Shown here: positions 33,816-42,919 of the stretch, one piece after another
How positions within the stretch are numbered: position 1 is the first letter of the stretch
Layout of the letters: each line of letters begins with the position of its first letter
Source: an uncultured Bacteroidales bacterium
Lineage (GTDB): Bacteria; Bacteroidota; Bacteroidia; Bacteroidales; Bacteroidaceae
Length of the DNA: 64,000 bases
Direction of reading: 5' to 3'
Assembly (NCBI GenBank): GCA_902778265.1
Contig: CACYXI010000037.1
Span: 1-64,000 of the forward strand
Program-made: the position numbers and the translations under genes
The notes under the pieces: model-generated
What the model saw: the letters and a program-made list of their open reading frames with translations, nothing else
What the model was told of the DNA's origin: nothing
The model's database searches: none

Positions 33816-36518
33816 ATGAAAACATATGAAGAACTAATTGAAGAATGCAAGAATTTCTCTACAATGAAATTGATAGAGATATGTCGCAATTTATTACCTG
33901 ATGAATGGAAAAGACATCCATATCGTCATCCTGAACTTATTAATGGCATTGGTTTGTTGCAATCAGAAACTGCAATGAATGCCTATATTGTAGCATATGC
34001 AGAAATGCATATTGCTAAATGTCGTGTTGCCCTACAAAATTTTCCATTTGACAAATTAGACGGATCAATAGAAATTGTAGATTGGGGATGTGGTCAAGGT
34101 ATCGGCAGTTTATGTACAATTGAAGCACTTGCTCAACGAGACCTTGCCATGTGGCTAAAAAACATCACACTAATTGAACCTTCAAACAATGCACTAAATA
34201 GAGCCGTTATTAATGTAAAAAAAATAACTGGCAACATAGTAAACGTCTTCCAAATCAATCAATATCTACCAGGATATGGACAAAATAACGAAATAGAAGG
34301 ACTGTCTTACAAGAACAAAAATGTTATCCATATATTCTCCAATATACTTGATATTACATCAATAAACCTCATAAAGTTAGCAAAAATGGTAGCTAATTTA
34401 GATAGAAACCATTTTATACTTTGTATGGGGCCAATGAATAGTTATTCGTTCAGAATAGATCAATTTACCGATATTTTTAACAATCAGGAGTTCTTTTTGA
34501 ATCTTGCAGAAATGCAATTTGGACGTACATCAGATACATTATACCAATTTACAGGAAAGGTAAAATGTTTTCAATATGATGGAAGTCCACTAAATTTAGA
34601 CATAGACCTATCTGAGCAACCTAATTTGGCTGATGGTAAGGTTATTTATTCTGACTACGACCCTAATATTGGTGTAGCAAATGGTATCATCTCTCCTTTT
34701 GCACAACGTATTGGGGCGTTAGTAGATTCTTCATTAACAGAGGATGATATCATAGTTGTAAAACCAAACATACAAGGTGACAATCCTGATATGGTAATTG
34801 TGCAACCAAATAGAGCTATTGTTATATTGGATATATTCAATGAAAATATAGACAATTACAAATTTCAACATGAATGCAAAGATAATGACCAAACCACCGA
34901 TAACAAAAATTTTCTAATTAACACAGAAATCAACAATGTAATAGTTTCTCCTGTTAACAAAATAGCCAACTATCAAGATAATCTTTTAAAGAAATATCTG
35001 GATGGTATTATAGACCAAGTCATTAAGACGCCTTCAATACTTAATATTGTTATCAAAATTTTGGTCTTTTCTCAAAATTCGACAGAAAGCGCAAGAGAAA
35101 AATTTGGAAACTATCCAAAGTATACTTTTGTGTTTGGAAATGACATTTTTGATAATAACGAATTGAAACTTCAATTTGTCAAAAGTGTACGCAGAACAAA
35201 AAGAAATATTCATTTTAACGACTATGTGTACAGAAGTCTAATGAAGGTCTTAACCCCAAAATGGCATTCATATAAGGAAGGTAAATATATAAAACTCACC
35301 AATCCACAAATAAGCCTTTCTAAAAGTGAGGGTAATACCAAAAGAAAAATTAGTGGGGTTGCTGGTTCTGGAAAAACTCAGGTTCTAGTAACCAGAGCTG
35401 CTTATGCTCAAGTTAGAACAGGCGGAAGAGTACTTGTGTTAACCTATAATGTGTCTTTGGCCAATTACATTAAATATCGACTTGGAGAAGTTAGGGCAGA
35501 TTTTGCTTGGGATAAGATTGATGTAAACTATTATCATCAGTTTTTTAGAACCATGGCAAATGAATGCAATAGGCATGTTCATTTTAACTCATATGAAGAT
35601 ATTTCTTTTTTTGAAAATACAACGATTCCCAAATATGAATCTATTCTAATTGATGAGGTTCAAGATTATGATTCTAATTGGCTTCGAATTCTTTATAAGT
35701 ACTTCCTTGTTGATAATGGAGAGTTTGTCGTATTTGGAGATCCTAAACAAAATCTATACCACAGACCAACAGATAAAAATGGTGATATGCTCATTGGTGG
35801 TGTCATTGGTGGTGTCTGGAATCATGAATTAAATGAAAGTCAACGTTTCTGTAATCCGATGTTAGAGGAACTCTTTTCGAAGTTCAAGCAAACTTTTTTA
35901 CCTTCTCCAGAAAACTACAAACAAAAATTGCTACAAACAGAGATGCATTTCTCAATAAAGTATGCAAATATCGGACGAATCAGCACATTTGAAGAAATTG
36001 AAAAAATCGCCAAGTATTGTCGCAATATTTGTTCTCAATTTCACGTTGAAGATAAAGAAGTTGTAGTTCTTTCCCAAAATAGCGACATACTTCGTGATGC
36101 GGAGTATTCATACAGGAAGTTGACGAATAAAATAACATCGACAACTTTTCTTTCTTATGAATATTACAATATGCTCCTGGATAAATATAAAATCAAAGAT
36201 CCAAGTACTGCAAATGCAAATTATCAATTTAAAAGAGATAAGGAGACTGCTGATCATAGTCAAAAACTAAAGTTTACAATGGCAGCAGAAGGTATGAAAT
36301 TCTCAACAATTCACAGTTTCAAAGGTTGGGAAGCAAATACTGTAATATTGATTCTAGAACCTGTAACAACACAGGTAGAACCATATTGCACTAGTAATGC
36401 ATGTAATAGTCCAGAACTTATATATACAGCAATAACTAGAGCTCGTGAAAATCTTTTTATAATCAATTTAGATAATTCCACTTATCATCAGTTTTTTTCA
36501 GAAAATATAAAGAATTAA
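33816..36518 (+). CDS. methyltransferase / nuclease-like / SF1 helicase fusion
   Basis: 900 residues in three parts. (1) About 1-250: SAM-methyltransferase-like fold with EIVDWGCGQGIGS (D89 to G95) and a following LIEPSN. (2) About 290-420: PD-(D/E)XK or NERD-like region with NPDMVIVQPNRAIVILDIFN and then SPVNKIANYQDNLL; the usual ExK is replaced by DIF, so catalysis is doubtful. (3) About 505-900: UvrD-type SF1 helicase with Walker A GVAGSGKT (K520), DEVQD (613-617), FGDPKQNLYH, STIHSFKGWE and YTAITRARENL. The fusion is unusual. It sits 3 bp after the DUF1848 gene and 2 bp before the TerB gene. DNA repair or phage defence is a guess from the parts. Confidence 0.85.
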   Translation: MKTYEELIEECKNFSTMKLIEICRNLLPDEWKRHPYRHPELINGIGLLQSETAMNAYIVAYAEMHIAKCRVALQNFPFDKLDGSIEIVDWGCGQGIGSLCTIEALAQRDLAMWLKNITLIEPSNNALNRAVINVKKITGNIVNVFQINQYLPGYGQNNEIEGLSYKNKNVIHIFSNILDITSINLIKLAKMVANLDRNHFILCMGPMNSYSFRIDQFTDIFNNQEFFLNLAEMQFGRTSDTLYQFTGKVKCFQYDGSPLNLDIDLSEQPNLADGKVIYSDYDPNIGVANGIISPFAQRIGALVDSSLTEDDIIVVKPNIQGDNPDMVIVQPNRAIVILDIFNENIDNYKFQHECKDNDQTTDNKNFLINTEINNVIVSPVNKIANYQDNLLKKYLDGIIDQVIKTPSILNIVIKILVFSQNSTESAREKFGNYPKYTFVFGNDIFDNNELKLQFVKSVRRTKRNIHFNDYVYRSLMKVLTPKWHSYKEGKYIKLTNPQISLSKSEGNTKRKISGVAGSGKTQVLVTRAAYAQVRTGGRVLVLTYNVSLANYIKYRLGEVRADFAWDKIDVNYYHQFFRTMANECNRHVHFNSYEDISFFENTTIPKYESILIDEVQDYDSNWLRILYKYFLVDNGEFVVFGDPKQNLYHRPTDKNGDMLIGGVIGGVWNHELNESQRFCNPMLEELFSKFKQTFLPSPENYKQKLLQTEMHFSIKYANIGRISTFEEIEKIAKYCRNICSQFHVEDKEVVVLSQNSDILRDAEYSYRKLTNKITSTTFLSYEYYNMLLDKYKIKDPSTANANYQFKRDKETADHSQKLKFTMAAEGMKFSTIHSFKGWEANTVILILEPVTTQVEPYCTSNACNSPELIYTAITRARENLFIINLDNSTYHQFFSENIKN

Positions 36519-36520
36519 AT

Positions 36521-36820
36521 ATGTTGACATATACAGACGAAGAAAAAAATACAATTATCAATCTGCTTACAAACGTTATGGAAGCAGACTCTGTAATCCA
36601 TCCCAATGAGATTGAATTCATGAATAGTGTTATGAGTTCACTTAACTACACTATTCTAAATCTCGATTATGGACATGAAAAGGATTTCTTTCTAAACAAG
36701 AATTTGTTTCATAAAATGGATGCTGAGAAACAATTAGAAGTTAAGAATCTATTAATTGGTATGGCAGAATGCGATGGATTCATAGATAAACGAGAACAAG
36801 AACTAATTGATAATATTTGA
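36521..36820 (+). CDS. TerB-like protein
   Basis: 99 residues, all-helical, with two acidic repeats typical of the TerB fold: LLTNVMEADSVIHPNEIEFM (about 15-34) and LLIGMAECDGFIDKREQELI (about 77-96). TerB domains occur in tellurite-resistance and in several phage-defence and envelope-stress systems, often as small partners. It begins 2 bp after the helicase stop and overlaps or abuts the next gene, so the four genes form a tight operon. Function in this context unknown. Confidence 0.75.
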   Translation: MLTYTDEEKNTIINLLTNVMEADSVIHPNEIEFMNSVMSSLNYTILNLDYGHEKDFFLNKNLFHKMDAEKQLEVKNLLIGMAECDGFIDKREQELIDNI

Positions 36821-36879
36821 GTTCTCATTTATTTTTAACTCCAAAGCATCTCTATATCTTCAATTTATTAAAGAACAAA

Positions 36880-37875
36880 ATGATATATCTTTGCTACAAT
36901 ACTCTTACCAATAATTTATCCATAGAGAACAAGTTGTCATCATCTTATTTTGAGGTTCTTATCTCTCCGTTTGACATGCCCTCTAACAATGGTAAAAAAG
37001 AGAAGACATATGATATTGTTGTACCCAATAGTAACTTCAAGATTCATTTGATCGCTCGTTACAACTCATATCTTAGTGAAATAACCATTTCTGACAACAA
37101 TCGAGATTTCTATCAAATGAGTGCTATTTTACACCACAAAGGCAAAATCATAAATGATAACGACTTAAGGAAAATCTTGGTGAAAATAAAAGGCGAAAAC
37201 GATGAGTCTGGTTGGAGGCTATGTTTTAATAGTATTCTTGACATATATAATAATCGTACAATATGGCAAGTTAATGAGGTCCATTCTATGATGGCTGATA
37301 TGAACGAACTATATAGTGAAGGCTTAGAATCTTATTCTATAAAGAGTCCTACAAACAAGAACTATGAAGGGATTGATTTATCTTTACTAAAAGCGAAGAA
37401 ATTAATGCAATGCTTAAAATGGTTACAAGAGAATGATATGGTAAATCTCTCATTTGTTAAGGACGATATTATTACGATGTGTATAAAGACTTTGCCAATG
37501 CTAAGGAATTTGTATTTAACAGAATTTGAGGGTATTAAACAATTAGAAATAGAATTTAATGATGCAGAAAAAAGATACAATCAATGCATTAACGCAAACG
37601 AACACCTAAAGGAGTATAGAGAGTTTATGATTAATAATAAATACTCCTTTACTGAAGAAAATGCCAAGATTAGATTCCGCAAGAAATACCCGTCAGAATA
37701 CGACTTGATAGAATCGCTCTCTAATATTCAAAAGGATTATTTTGAGAAAATGAGAGCGTGGGGGCAAATATGCGACAATAGTAAAATCGTGGAAGAATGC
37801 TACAAATGTATTTTTGACTTTATGTATAAAGAAGGAAAATTTGCAGAATTTTTGAAAACTGAAAACGTAAAATAG
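36880..37875 (+). CDS. unknown protein, last gene of accessory operon
   Basis: 332 residues if it starts at the ATG at 36880. A TTG at 36817 overlapping the TerB stop would add 21 residues. I recognise no domain. The N-terminal 110 residues look like beta-strand-rich (YDIVVPNSNFKIHLIARYNS), the middle is mixed, and residues about 200-290 are helical and charged, likely a coiled coil (FEGIKQLEIEFNDAEKRYNQ). No signal peptide or membrane helix. AT-rich codon use matches its three operon neighbours. Confidence 0.7.
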   Translation: MIYLCYNTLTNNLSIENKLSSSYFEVLISPFDMPSNNGKKEKTYDIVVPNSNFKIHLIARYNSYLSEITISDNNRDFYQMSAILHHKGKIINDNDLRKILVKIKGENDESGWRLCFNSILDIYNNRTIWQVNEVHSMMADMNELYSEGLESYSIKSPTNKNYEGIDLSLLKAKKLMQCLKWLQENDMVNLSFVKDDIITMCIKTLPMLRNLYLTEFEGIKQLEIEFNDAEKRYNQCINANEHLKEYREFMINNKYSFTEENAKIRFRKKYPSEYDLIESLSNIQKDYFEKMRAWGQICDNSKIVEECYKCIFDFMYKEGKFAEFLKTENVK

Positions 37876-38110
37876 TGGGAATAAGCCTTGAAAAGGCAAT
37901 ATAATATAGGCATGGGCTTAATCCCCACATAACATTGATACACAGCTGGAACTTATTTTTGTACATCTATATTCCTTCTATGTAAGTCCGTTGCAATTCC
38001 CTTGCAAATCCCATGTAAGTCCCATTTTCGCCTATTCTTAGGAACGGACTTGAAACGGATTTATAGCGAAGGAAGAGCGAAAGAGAAGAAGAGGCAAAGA
38101 AGAAACAGCA
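37876..38110. repeat. dispersed words after the accessory operon
   Basis: 37880-37950 has AAGCCTTGAAAAGGC and TATAGGCATGGGC, a variant of the elements at 45530-45745 and 51380-51440. 37983-38065 has tandem AAGTCCG/AAATCCC words followed by their complement (ACGGACTTGAAACGGATTT), the same word type as 14347-14395 and 54960-55050. Confidence 0.55.
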
Positions 38111-38183
38111 AACAATTAACATAGACTCGCGCGAAAAGACAGAATAAGGCAGGCTTGTTAATTTTTAATTGTTAGTTGAATCT

Positions 38184-38489
38184 GGTGTAATACCCTATGA
38201 GATAAAAAAATCAAAAAGTTTTTGAGAACGAGTATTACACCTTTGCTGTTTTGAGTGTATTTTTCGACTGATTATCAGAACGTTATCCCTGGTGTAATAC
38301 CCTTGAAAGTATTACACCAATTTCTGGCATTTGGTGTAATAGTGGTGTAATACTTCCGAGGGTATTACACCAAAGATAAATAATTAATATTCAAGGCATT
38401 AATACACTCAAATATGCAAAGGTGTAATACTATGCGTTGAAAACTTTTTTCATTTTTTAGTCAAAAGTATTACACCACTATTACACCAA
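38184..38489. repeat. word-array palindrome C (GGTGTAATAC)
   Basis: Ten copies of the 10-bp word, five per strand: plus at 38184, 38291, 38333, 38344, 38421; minus at 38232, 38309, 38362, 38467, 38478. A perfect 25-bp inverted repeat (38331-38355 with 38465-38489) frames the right half. No gene overlaps; it occupies the gap before the M15 peptidase gene. Confidence 0.9.
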
Positions 38490-38541
38490 CTGTCTATTTC
38501 GTTCATTACGACAAATATTATTTGGGTGTATTTTCCTCGCC

Positions 38542-39204
38542 TTACTTCTCGAAATGCTGATAGTCCTTTGACGATTTCCATGCCCCACCCCATTTGAAAC
38601 CGTGTTTTATGAAGAGTTTGTAGCAGAGGTCGTTACGGTCAATCTTCATAGGGATGTCTCGACGCTTATCCCTGTTCTTGGCATATCTCGCACCAGAAGG
38701 AGGATCAATCTTGTTGCCCTTGACGTATGGATTATAAAGTGGGTTGATGTCAATGGCAAGTCCCATACCATGCTTTGAGATTCGGGTAGTGGAACCTGTC
38801 ATGAAACGGAAATTGAAGCAAGAGGTATTGTTAGCCTCCATAGATCGGGTATCGTCCGCCCCATAGTTGTCAATGAGGGATATACGCTCAATCTTGTATT
38901 TTGCCCTGTATAGTTCGCGGAAGATGTCAAGAAGATCCTGAGCAATAGACTTATTGCATATCAGTTCACCTTGATGCACCTTTCCATCCTTTCCATAATG
39001 CAGAACCTTCAAATATCTCAGTTCCGCTCTGCCCACAGTACAGGTAGGTGGCACGGACTTCCCTTGCATTAGAGACCAGATGCTGTCAGGGATAGAAGAA
39101 GCCCCCCATCCCCCCAAGGGGGAGTTTTCTTTTATAGTACTCCCAATCATAGGGGAACACATACAGAATATGAACGCAAAGATGCAAAGACGGAGAGATA
39201 ACAT
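38542..39204 (-). CDS. M15-family peptidase (D-Ala-D-Ala carboxypeptidase-like)
   Basis: 220 residues, secreted: signal peptide about 1-22. The catalytic domain has SKHGMGLAIDINPLYNPYV, the HxxxxxxD zinc motif of M15/VanY-type enzymes, and the final DYQHFEK with the last zinc His. Expected role: cleaving peptidoglycan stem peptides in the periplasm. Just after the signal peptide, residues about 27-36 (NSPLGGWGAS) are encoded by a GC-rich repeat fragment at 39103-39128, an in-frame insertion between signal and mature domain. The ATG is at 39204. Confidence 0.85.
   Translation of the reverse strand: MLSLRLCIFAFIFCMCSPMIGSTIKENSPLGGWGASSIPDSIWSLMQGKSVPPTCTVGRAELRYLKVLHYGKDGKVHQGELICNKSIAQDLLDIFRELYRAKYKIERISLIDNYGADDTRSMEANNTSCFNFRFMTGSTTRISKHGMGLAIDINPLYNPYVKGNKIDPPSGARYAKNRDKRRDIPMKIDRNDLCYKLFIKHGFKWGGAWKSSKDYQHFEK
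39103..39128. repeat. GC-rich repeat inside the M15 peptidase gene
   Basis: CCCCCCATCCCCCCAAGGGG-type fragment of the dispersed family, in frame between the signal peptide and the conserved domain. Confidence 0.65.
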
Positions 39205-39242
39205 AACTTTTTCTTTTTTGAATTTTATATTTTATCTAGTTA

Positions 39243-39475
39243 TGATTATCCGTATTTATCCAATAGGCAGCCTGAAAGGCTAATAAGCTCATAGCCTAGG
39301 GCATCGCCCTAGGTAGATGGAGGTTGGTAATTTCGCCCTGTAAGGGCAAAAGCATTGATTCATATTAGAGCTTTTGCCCTTACAGGGCGTTAGCTATTCA
39401 TCTAATTTACCCAGGGCGATGCCCTGGGCTAGTAGCTCATTGCCCCTTCGGGGCGCTATCAGGTTACGAATAATC
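39243..39475. repeat. multi-hairpin element, GCCCC-GAA-GGGGC type, copy 3
   Basis: Same succession of mini-hairpins as 5592-5815 with more divergence (GGGC-ATC-GCCC, GCCCT-TAC-AGGGC, GGGCG-ATG-CCC, GCCCC-TTC-GGGGC). It fills the gap between the M15 gene and pcrA. Confidence 0.8.
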
Positions 39476-39524
39476 AACATCTCTTATAATCAAGACAAAT
39501 CAATAGCTTCCAATGATTAGAAAT

Positions 39525-39592
39525 ACTAACCACTCCCCCTGGAGGGGGTAAGGGGGGTGGAGCCTTCCCCTTGGGAAGAACGGGTTAGGCTT
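39525..39592. repeat. GC-rich repeat at the pcrA stop codon
   Basis: CCACTCCCCCTGGAGGGGGT core followed by CTTCCCCTTGGGAAG and GGTTAGGCT. Nearly the same as 16511-16578, and likewise touching the stop codon of a minus-strand gene. Confidence 0.8.
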
Positions 39593-42187
39593 TTACAACT
39601 TCTTCAACTTCGCAAACTTCAGGAGCAGTTGCTTGGTTCCTGCATTGCGGAATTCAACAGAAGCTTTGGCTGAATCTGCCTGACCTTCGAGGGCGGTAAC
39701 TACACCAACTCCAAAGCGGGCATGTTCCACTTTCATTCCGACGGATAAGCCTTGATACCAGTCGCCAACGGCCTCTCCCCCCGCCCTCTCCCGTAGAGAG
39801 GGAGCCTGTCCACGCAACATATTACTTCTGTTAGTACCTTGACTTAGAGCCTCTTTAACCCTCTTCAGACTACCACCACACGCAACAATCTTTCTTTGGA
39901 AGGCTTCACCATAAGGATTGACAGGCGTCTCTGGTCGCTTAGGAGCGGTTATCTTAGGCTTTGGATCAGCCATGAACTGCGATGCAACTGGTGAACTGTT
40001 CTGATAGCGAGAATCACCACGACCATAACTGCCATAGCCTCCATAACCGTAACCATTGCCTCCTCGGGTAGAACCATAACCTGTAGAGCCATAGTCATCA
40101 TCACTACGTTCAACAGTAACGAGTCGCGAGTCTATATCCTTGAGGAAACGGCTTGGGGCGTCAAACTCCATTCGTCCGAACCTGTAACGCGACTTTGCAC
40201 AAGTAAGGATACATTTCTTTTCTGCACGGGTAATGGCAACATACAGGAGGCGTCTCTCCTCTTCCAACTTACGCATAGAGTCGGTACACATAGGAGATGG
40301 GAAGATATTCTCCTCCATGCCAACCACAAAGACGTGAGGGAACTCAAGTCCCTTGGCAGAGTGAATTGTCATAAGAGTTACCTTATTATCATCCTCAGCA
40401 TCGCCACAATCCTTATCGGTCATCAACGATACATCCTGAAGGAAATCAACAAGTCCGATAGGAAGTCCTTCTTCACGGTTTCCTTCAACGAAATCCTGCA
40501 TAGAGGAAAGGAACTCATCGAGATTCTCCTGACGGGACACATCCTCGGGATTAGAGCCGGAATAGATATCAGCAGATATTCCGCTCATCTTGATGATTTC
40601 ACGTCCTAAGTTAAAGGCGTCTTCCTTGGCAAGACGCTCAGTAAAAGAGTTTATCATCACCAGGAAGTTGGACAGTTTCGTCGCTGTTGCCTTAGCGATA
40701 TTCACCTCATAGTCAGATGAATTCGCTGCCACCGTCCATAGGCTCACGCCATGATCACATGCAGCTATGATGAGTTTCTGAACGGTGGTATCTCCAATAC
40801 CACGTGCAGGATAGTTTATTATCCTTCGGAAAGCCTCATCGTCGTTATGATTTACCACCAGACGGAAATAAGCCACGATATCCTTGATTTCCTTACGCTG
40901 ATAGAAGCTCATTCCACCATAGATGCGATATGGAATACCATCCTTGAGCATCTGTTCCTCAAAGGTACGACTCTGGAAGTTAGTGCGATATAGGATAGCG
41001 AAATCCTTGAACATAAGTCCGTTGCGCTTTACGCCCAGTCTTATCTCCCTACATACGCTTATTGCCTCTTCCCTATCAGAAGCCAACTGACGCATTATCA
41101 GTTTCTCACCTTCCGCATTCTCAGAAAAGACATTCTTCTCAATCTGGCGACCGTTATGCTTAATCAAACTATTAGCCGCCTGAACGATGCGCTGTGTAGA
41201 ACGGTAGTTCTGCTCAAGTTTGAAAAGCTTGCTACCCTCATACTGCTGCTGGAAGTCGAGGATGTTATCAATATTAGCACCTCGGAATCCGTAGATACTC
41301 TGGGCATCATCACCCACGACACAAACATGCTGATGTTCAGAAGCCAACTGCCATACAATCTGCTGCTGGGCATAGTTAGTGTCCTGATACTCATCTACGA
41401 GCAAGAACCTATATTTTGTGGCATACAACTTCTTGATATCAGGATTATCATGGAATAGGCGGAATGTATATACAAGCAAATCGTCAAAGTCCATAGCATT
41501 CGACTTTCGGCAATTCACCACATACATCTCGTATATCTTCGCCATCTCAGGCATCTTTGTATCCCTGTCATGAGCAAGCGCGTTCATGTCAGAGGCATAT
41601 TGCTCGGGCATCATGAGCTTATTCTTTGCCCATGAGATACGGTTGTGAACATCTGCCGGCTTATATACCTTGTCGTCAAGTTCCAGTTGCTTAATGATAC
41701 TCTTGCATAGCGATTTACTATCGGCATCATCATAGATGGTAAAGTTGGAATCATAGTGACCACCGACAAGATACCTCGCCTCACGTCTAAGTATTCGGGC
41801 AAAGACACTATGGAATGTACCCATCTGAAGCGACTGTGCTTCTGGACCAACGAGCGAAACGATACGCTCCTTCATCTCTCGTGCCGCCTTATTAGTAAAG
41901 GTAAGTGCCATTATCTCCCAAGGCTTATAGCCCTGAGTAAGGAGATACGCAATCTTATAGGTAAGGACACGAGTCTTTCCAGAGCCAGCACCTGCAATAA
42001 CCAACGATGCGCCGTCGATATATTCAACTGCTGTACGCTGGTATTCATTGAGGGCATCAAGGAAATGGCCTCTCCCCCCGCTTGGCACATACTCCGATGT
42101 TATTAACATCGGACTTCCCTCCGTAGGGAGGGAGCCGGTTTGAGGATGTGGGAACTGCCCAAATATGTCGTTATTATTGTCGTTCAT
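39593..42187 (-). CDS. pcrA: UvrD/PcrA-type DNA helicase
   Basis: SF1A 3'-5' helicase for repair and replication-fork clearance. Walker A VIAGAGSGKTRVL (K71), Walker B VDEYQDTN, GDDAQSIYGFRGA, TIHSAKGLEFPHVFVVG and YVAITRAEKKCIL; the C-terminal PcrA tail has GLSVGMKVEHARFGVGVV. 864 residues. Two repeat-derived stretches are in frame: residues about 16-40 before the conserved start LNEYQRTAVEYIDG (copy at 42064-42136) and residues about 795-815 in the linker before the tail (copy at 39769-39805). Both fall where length is tolerated. A Gly/Tyr/Ser-rich low-complexity linker (about 705-735) is also present. Confidence 0.95.
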   Translation of the reverse strand: MNDNNNDIFGQFPHPQTGSLPTEGSPMLITSEYVPSGGRGHFLDALNEYQRTAVEYIDGASLVIAGAGSGKTRVLTYKIAYLLTQGYKPWEIMALTFTNKAAREMKERIVSLVGPEAQSLQMGTFHSVFARILRREARYLVGGHYDSNFTIYDDADSKSLCKSIIKQLELDDKVYKPADVHNRISWAKNKLMMPEQYASDMNALAHDRDTKMPEMAKIYEMYVVNCRKSNAMDFDDLLVYTFRLFHDNPDIKKLYATKYRFLLVDEYQDTNYAQQQIVWQLASEHQHVCVVGDDAQSIYGFRGANIDNILDFQQQYEGSKLFKLEQNYRSTQRIVQAANSLIKHNGRQIEKNVFSENAEGEKLIMRQLASDREEAISVCREIRLGVKRNGLMFKDFAILYRTNFQSRTFEEQMLKDGIPYRIYGGMSFYQRKEIKDIVAYFRLVVNHNDDEAFRRIINYPARGIGDTTVQKLIIAACDHGVSLWTVAANSSDYEVNIAKATATKLSNFLVMINSFTERLAKEDAFNLGREIIKMSGISADIYSGSNPEDVSRQENLDEFLSSMQDFVEGNREEGLPIGLVDFLQDVSLMTDKDCGDAEDDNKVTLMTIHSAKGLEFPHVFVVGMEENIFPSPMCTDSMRKLEEERRLLYVAITRAEKKCILTCAKSRYRFGRMEFDAPSRFLKDIDSRLVTVERSDDDYGSTGYGSTRGGNGYGYGGYGSYGRGDSRYQNSSPVASQFMADPKPKITAPKRPETPVNPYGEAFQRKIVACGGSLKRVKEALSQGTNRSNMLRGQAPSLRERAGGEAVGDWYQGLSVGMKVEHARFGVGVVTALEGQADSAKASVEFRNAGTKQLLLKFAKLKKL
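39769..39805. repeat. GC-rich repeat inside the pcrA C-terminal linker
   Basis: CCTCTCCCCCCGCCCTCTCC-type copy, in frame, encoding part of GQAPSLRERAGGEAVG before the conserved C-terminal tail domain. Confidence 0.85.
42064..42136. repeat. GC-rich composite repeat inside the pcrA 5' end
   Basis: CCTCTCCCCCCGC, inner hairpin TCCGATGTTATTAACATCGG, then CTCCGTAGGGAGGGAGCC. The same composite is at 27067-27252. Translated as the PcrA leader. Confidence 0.85.
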
Positions 42188-42219
42188 TTAATTTGAAGAA
42201 TGTATGTGGAGAGACCTCT

Positions 42220-42915
42220 CTACTCGCTCATCGGAAAAAGATCAATAAACTTCATCTCTTTCTGGATTCTTGCCTGACGCTTGAGCATATAGGCTGAAGG
42301 ATTCTTGCTTGAGAACTTACGAGGATTAGGCAGGGTTGCAGCAATCAAGGCACAATCGGCACGCGACAACTCCGCAGCCGTCTTGCCGAAATTCTCCTTG
42401 GCACAAGCATCCGCACCATATACACCATTGCCCATCTCGATAGAGTTAAGATAAACCTCCATGATTCGCTCCTTACCCCAAAGTACCTCAATAAGAACGG
42501 TGAAATACATTTCCAAGCCCTTTCTCATCCATGAGCGACCAGGCCACAGGAATACGTTCTTTGCCGTCTGCTGGGTGATGGTACTTGCACCATGCTTTGT
42601 CTTTGCTGTCTTATTATGCTTTACAGCCTTCTGGATAGCATCAAAGTCAAAGCCATGATGCTTTAGGAATCGGGCATCCTCACTTGCCATTACGGCAACA
42701 GGCATATACTTCGACATCTCCTTCAGAGGCACCCAATGATGTTCCCACTTCACCTCATACTCATCAGAGAAGGTCTGTTCCACTACTCGTATAAGCATAA
42801 GCGGAGTGACATAGACAGGCACGAACCTATATGCTACAACAGCAAGAATAGTGGAAGCAAAGAATGCTCCCACTATCCATTTTATTGTTTTTGTTATAAT
42901 ATTTAAGCCAACCAT
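42220..42915 (-). CDS. mtgA: monofunctional peptidoglycan transglycosylase
   Basis: GT51 enzyme polymerising lipid II in the inner membrane. N-terminal membrane helix (about 8-28), catalytic Glu motif [20 protein letters not shown], then [40 protein letters not shown] and [19 protein letters not shown] take the ATG at 42915 (231 residues), 4 bp past the proS stop; a TTG at 42936 overlapping proS is possible but less likely. Transcribed with proS. Confidence 0.92.
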   Translation of the reverse strand: MVGLNIITKTIKWIVGAFFASTILAVVAYRFVPVYVTPLMLIRVVEQTFSDEYEVKWEHHWVPLKEMSKYMPVAVMASEDARFLKHHGFDFDAIQKAVKHNKTAKTKHGASTITQQTAKNVFLWPGRSWMRKGLEMYFTVLIEVLWGKERIMEVYLNSIEMGNGVYGADACAKENFGKTAAELSRADCALIAATLPNPRKFSSKNPSAYMLKRQARIQKEMKFIDLFPMSE

Positions 42916-42919
42916 CGCA

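Noticed and set aside
32745..37875. Integrase, transposase or attachment sites bounding the accessory operon
   Set aside because: No recombinase gene and no flanking direct repeats could be seen; only dispersed repeats border it, so the mode of transfer is open.
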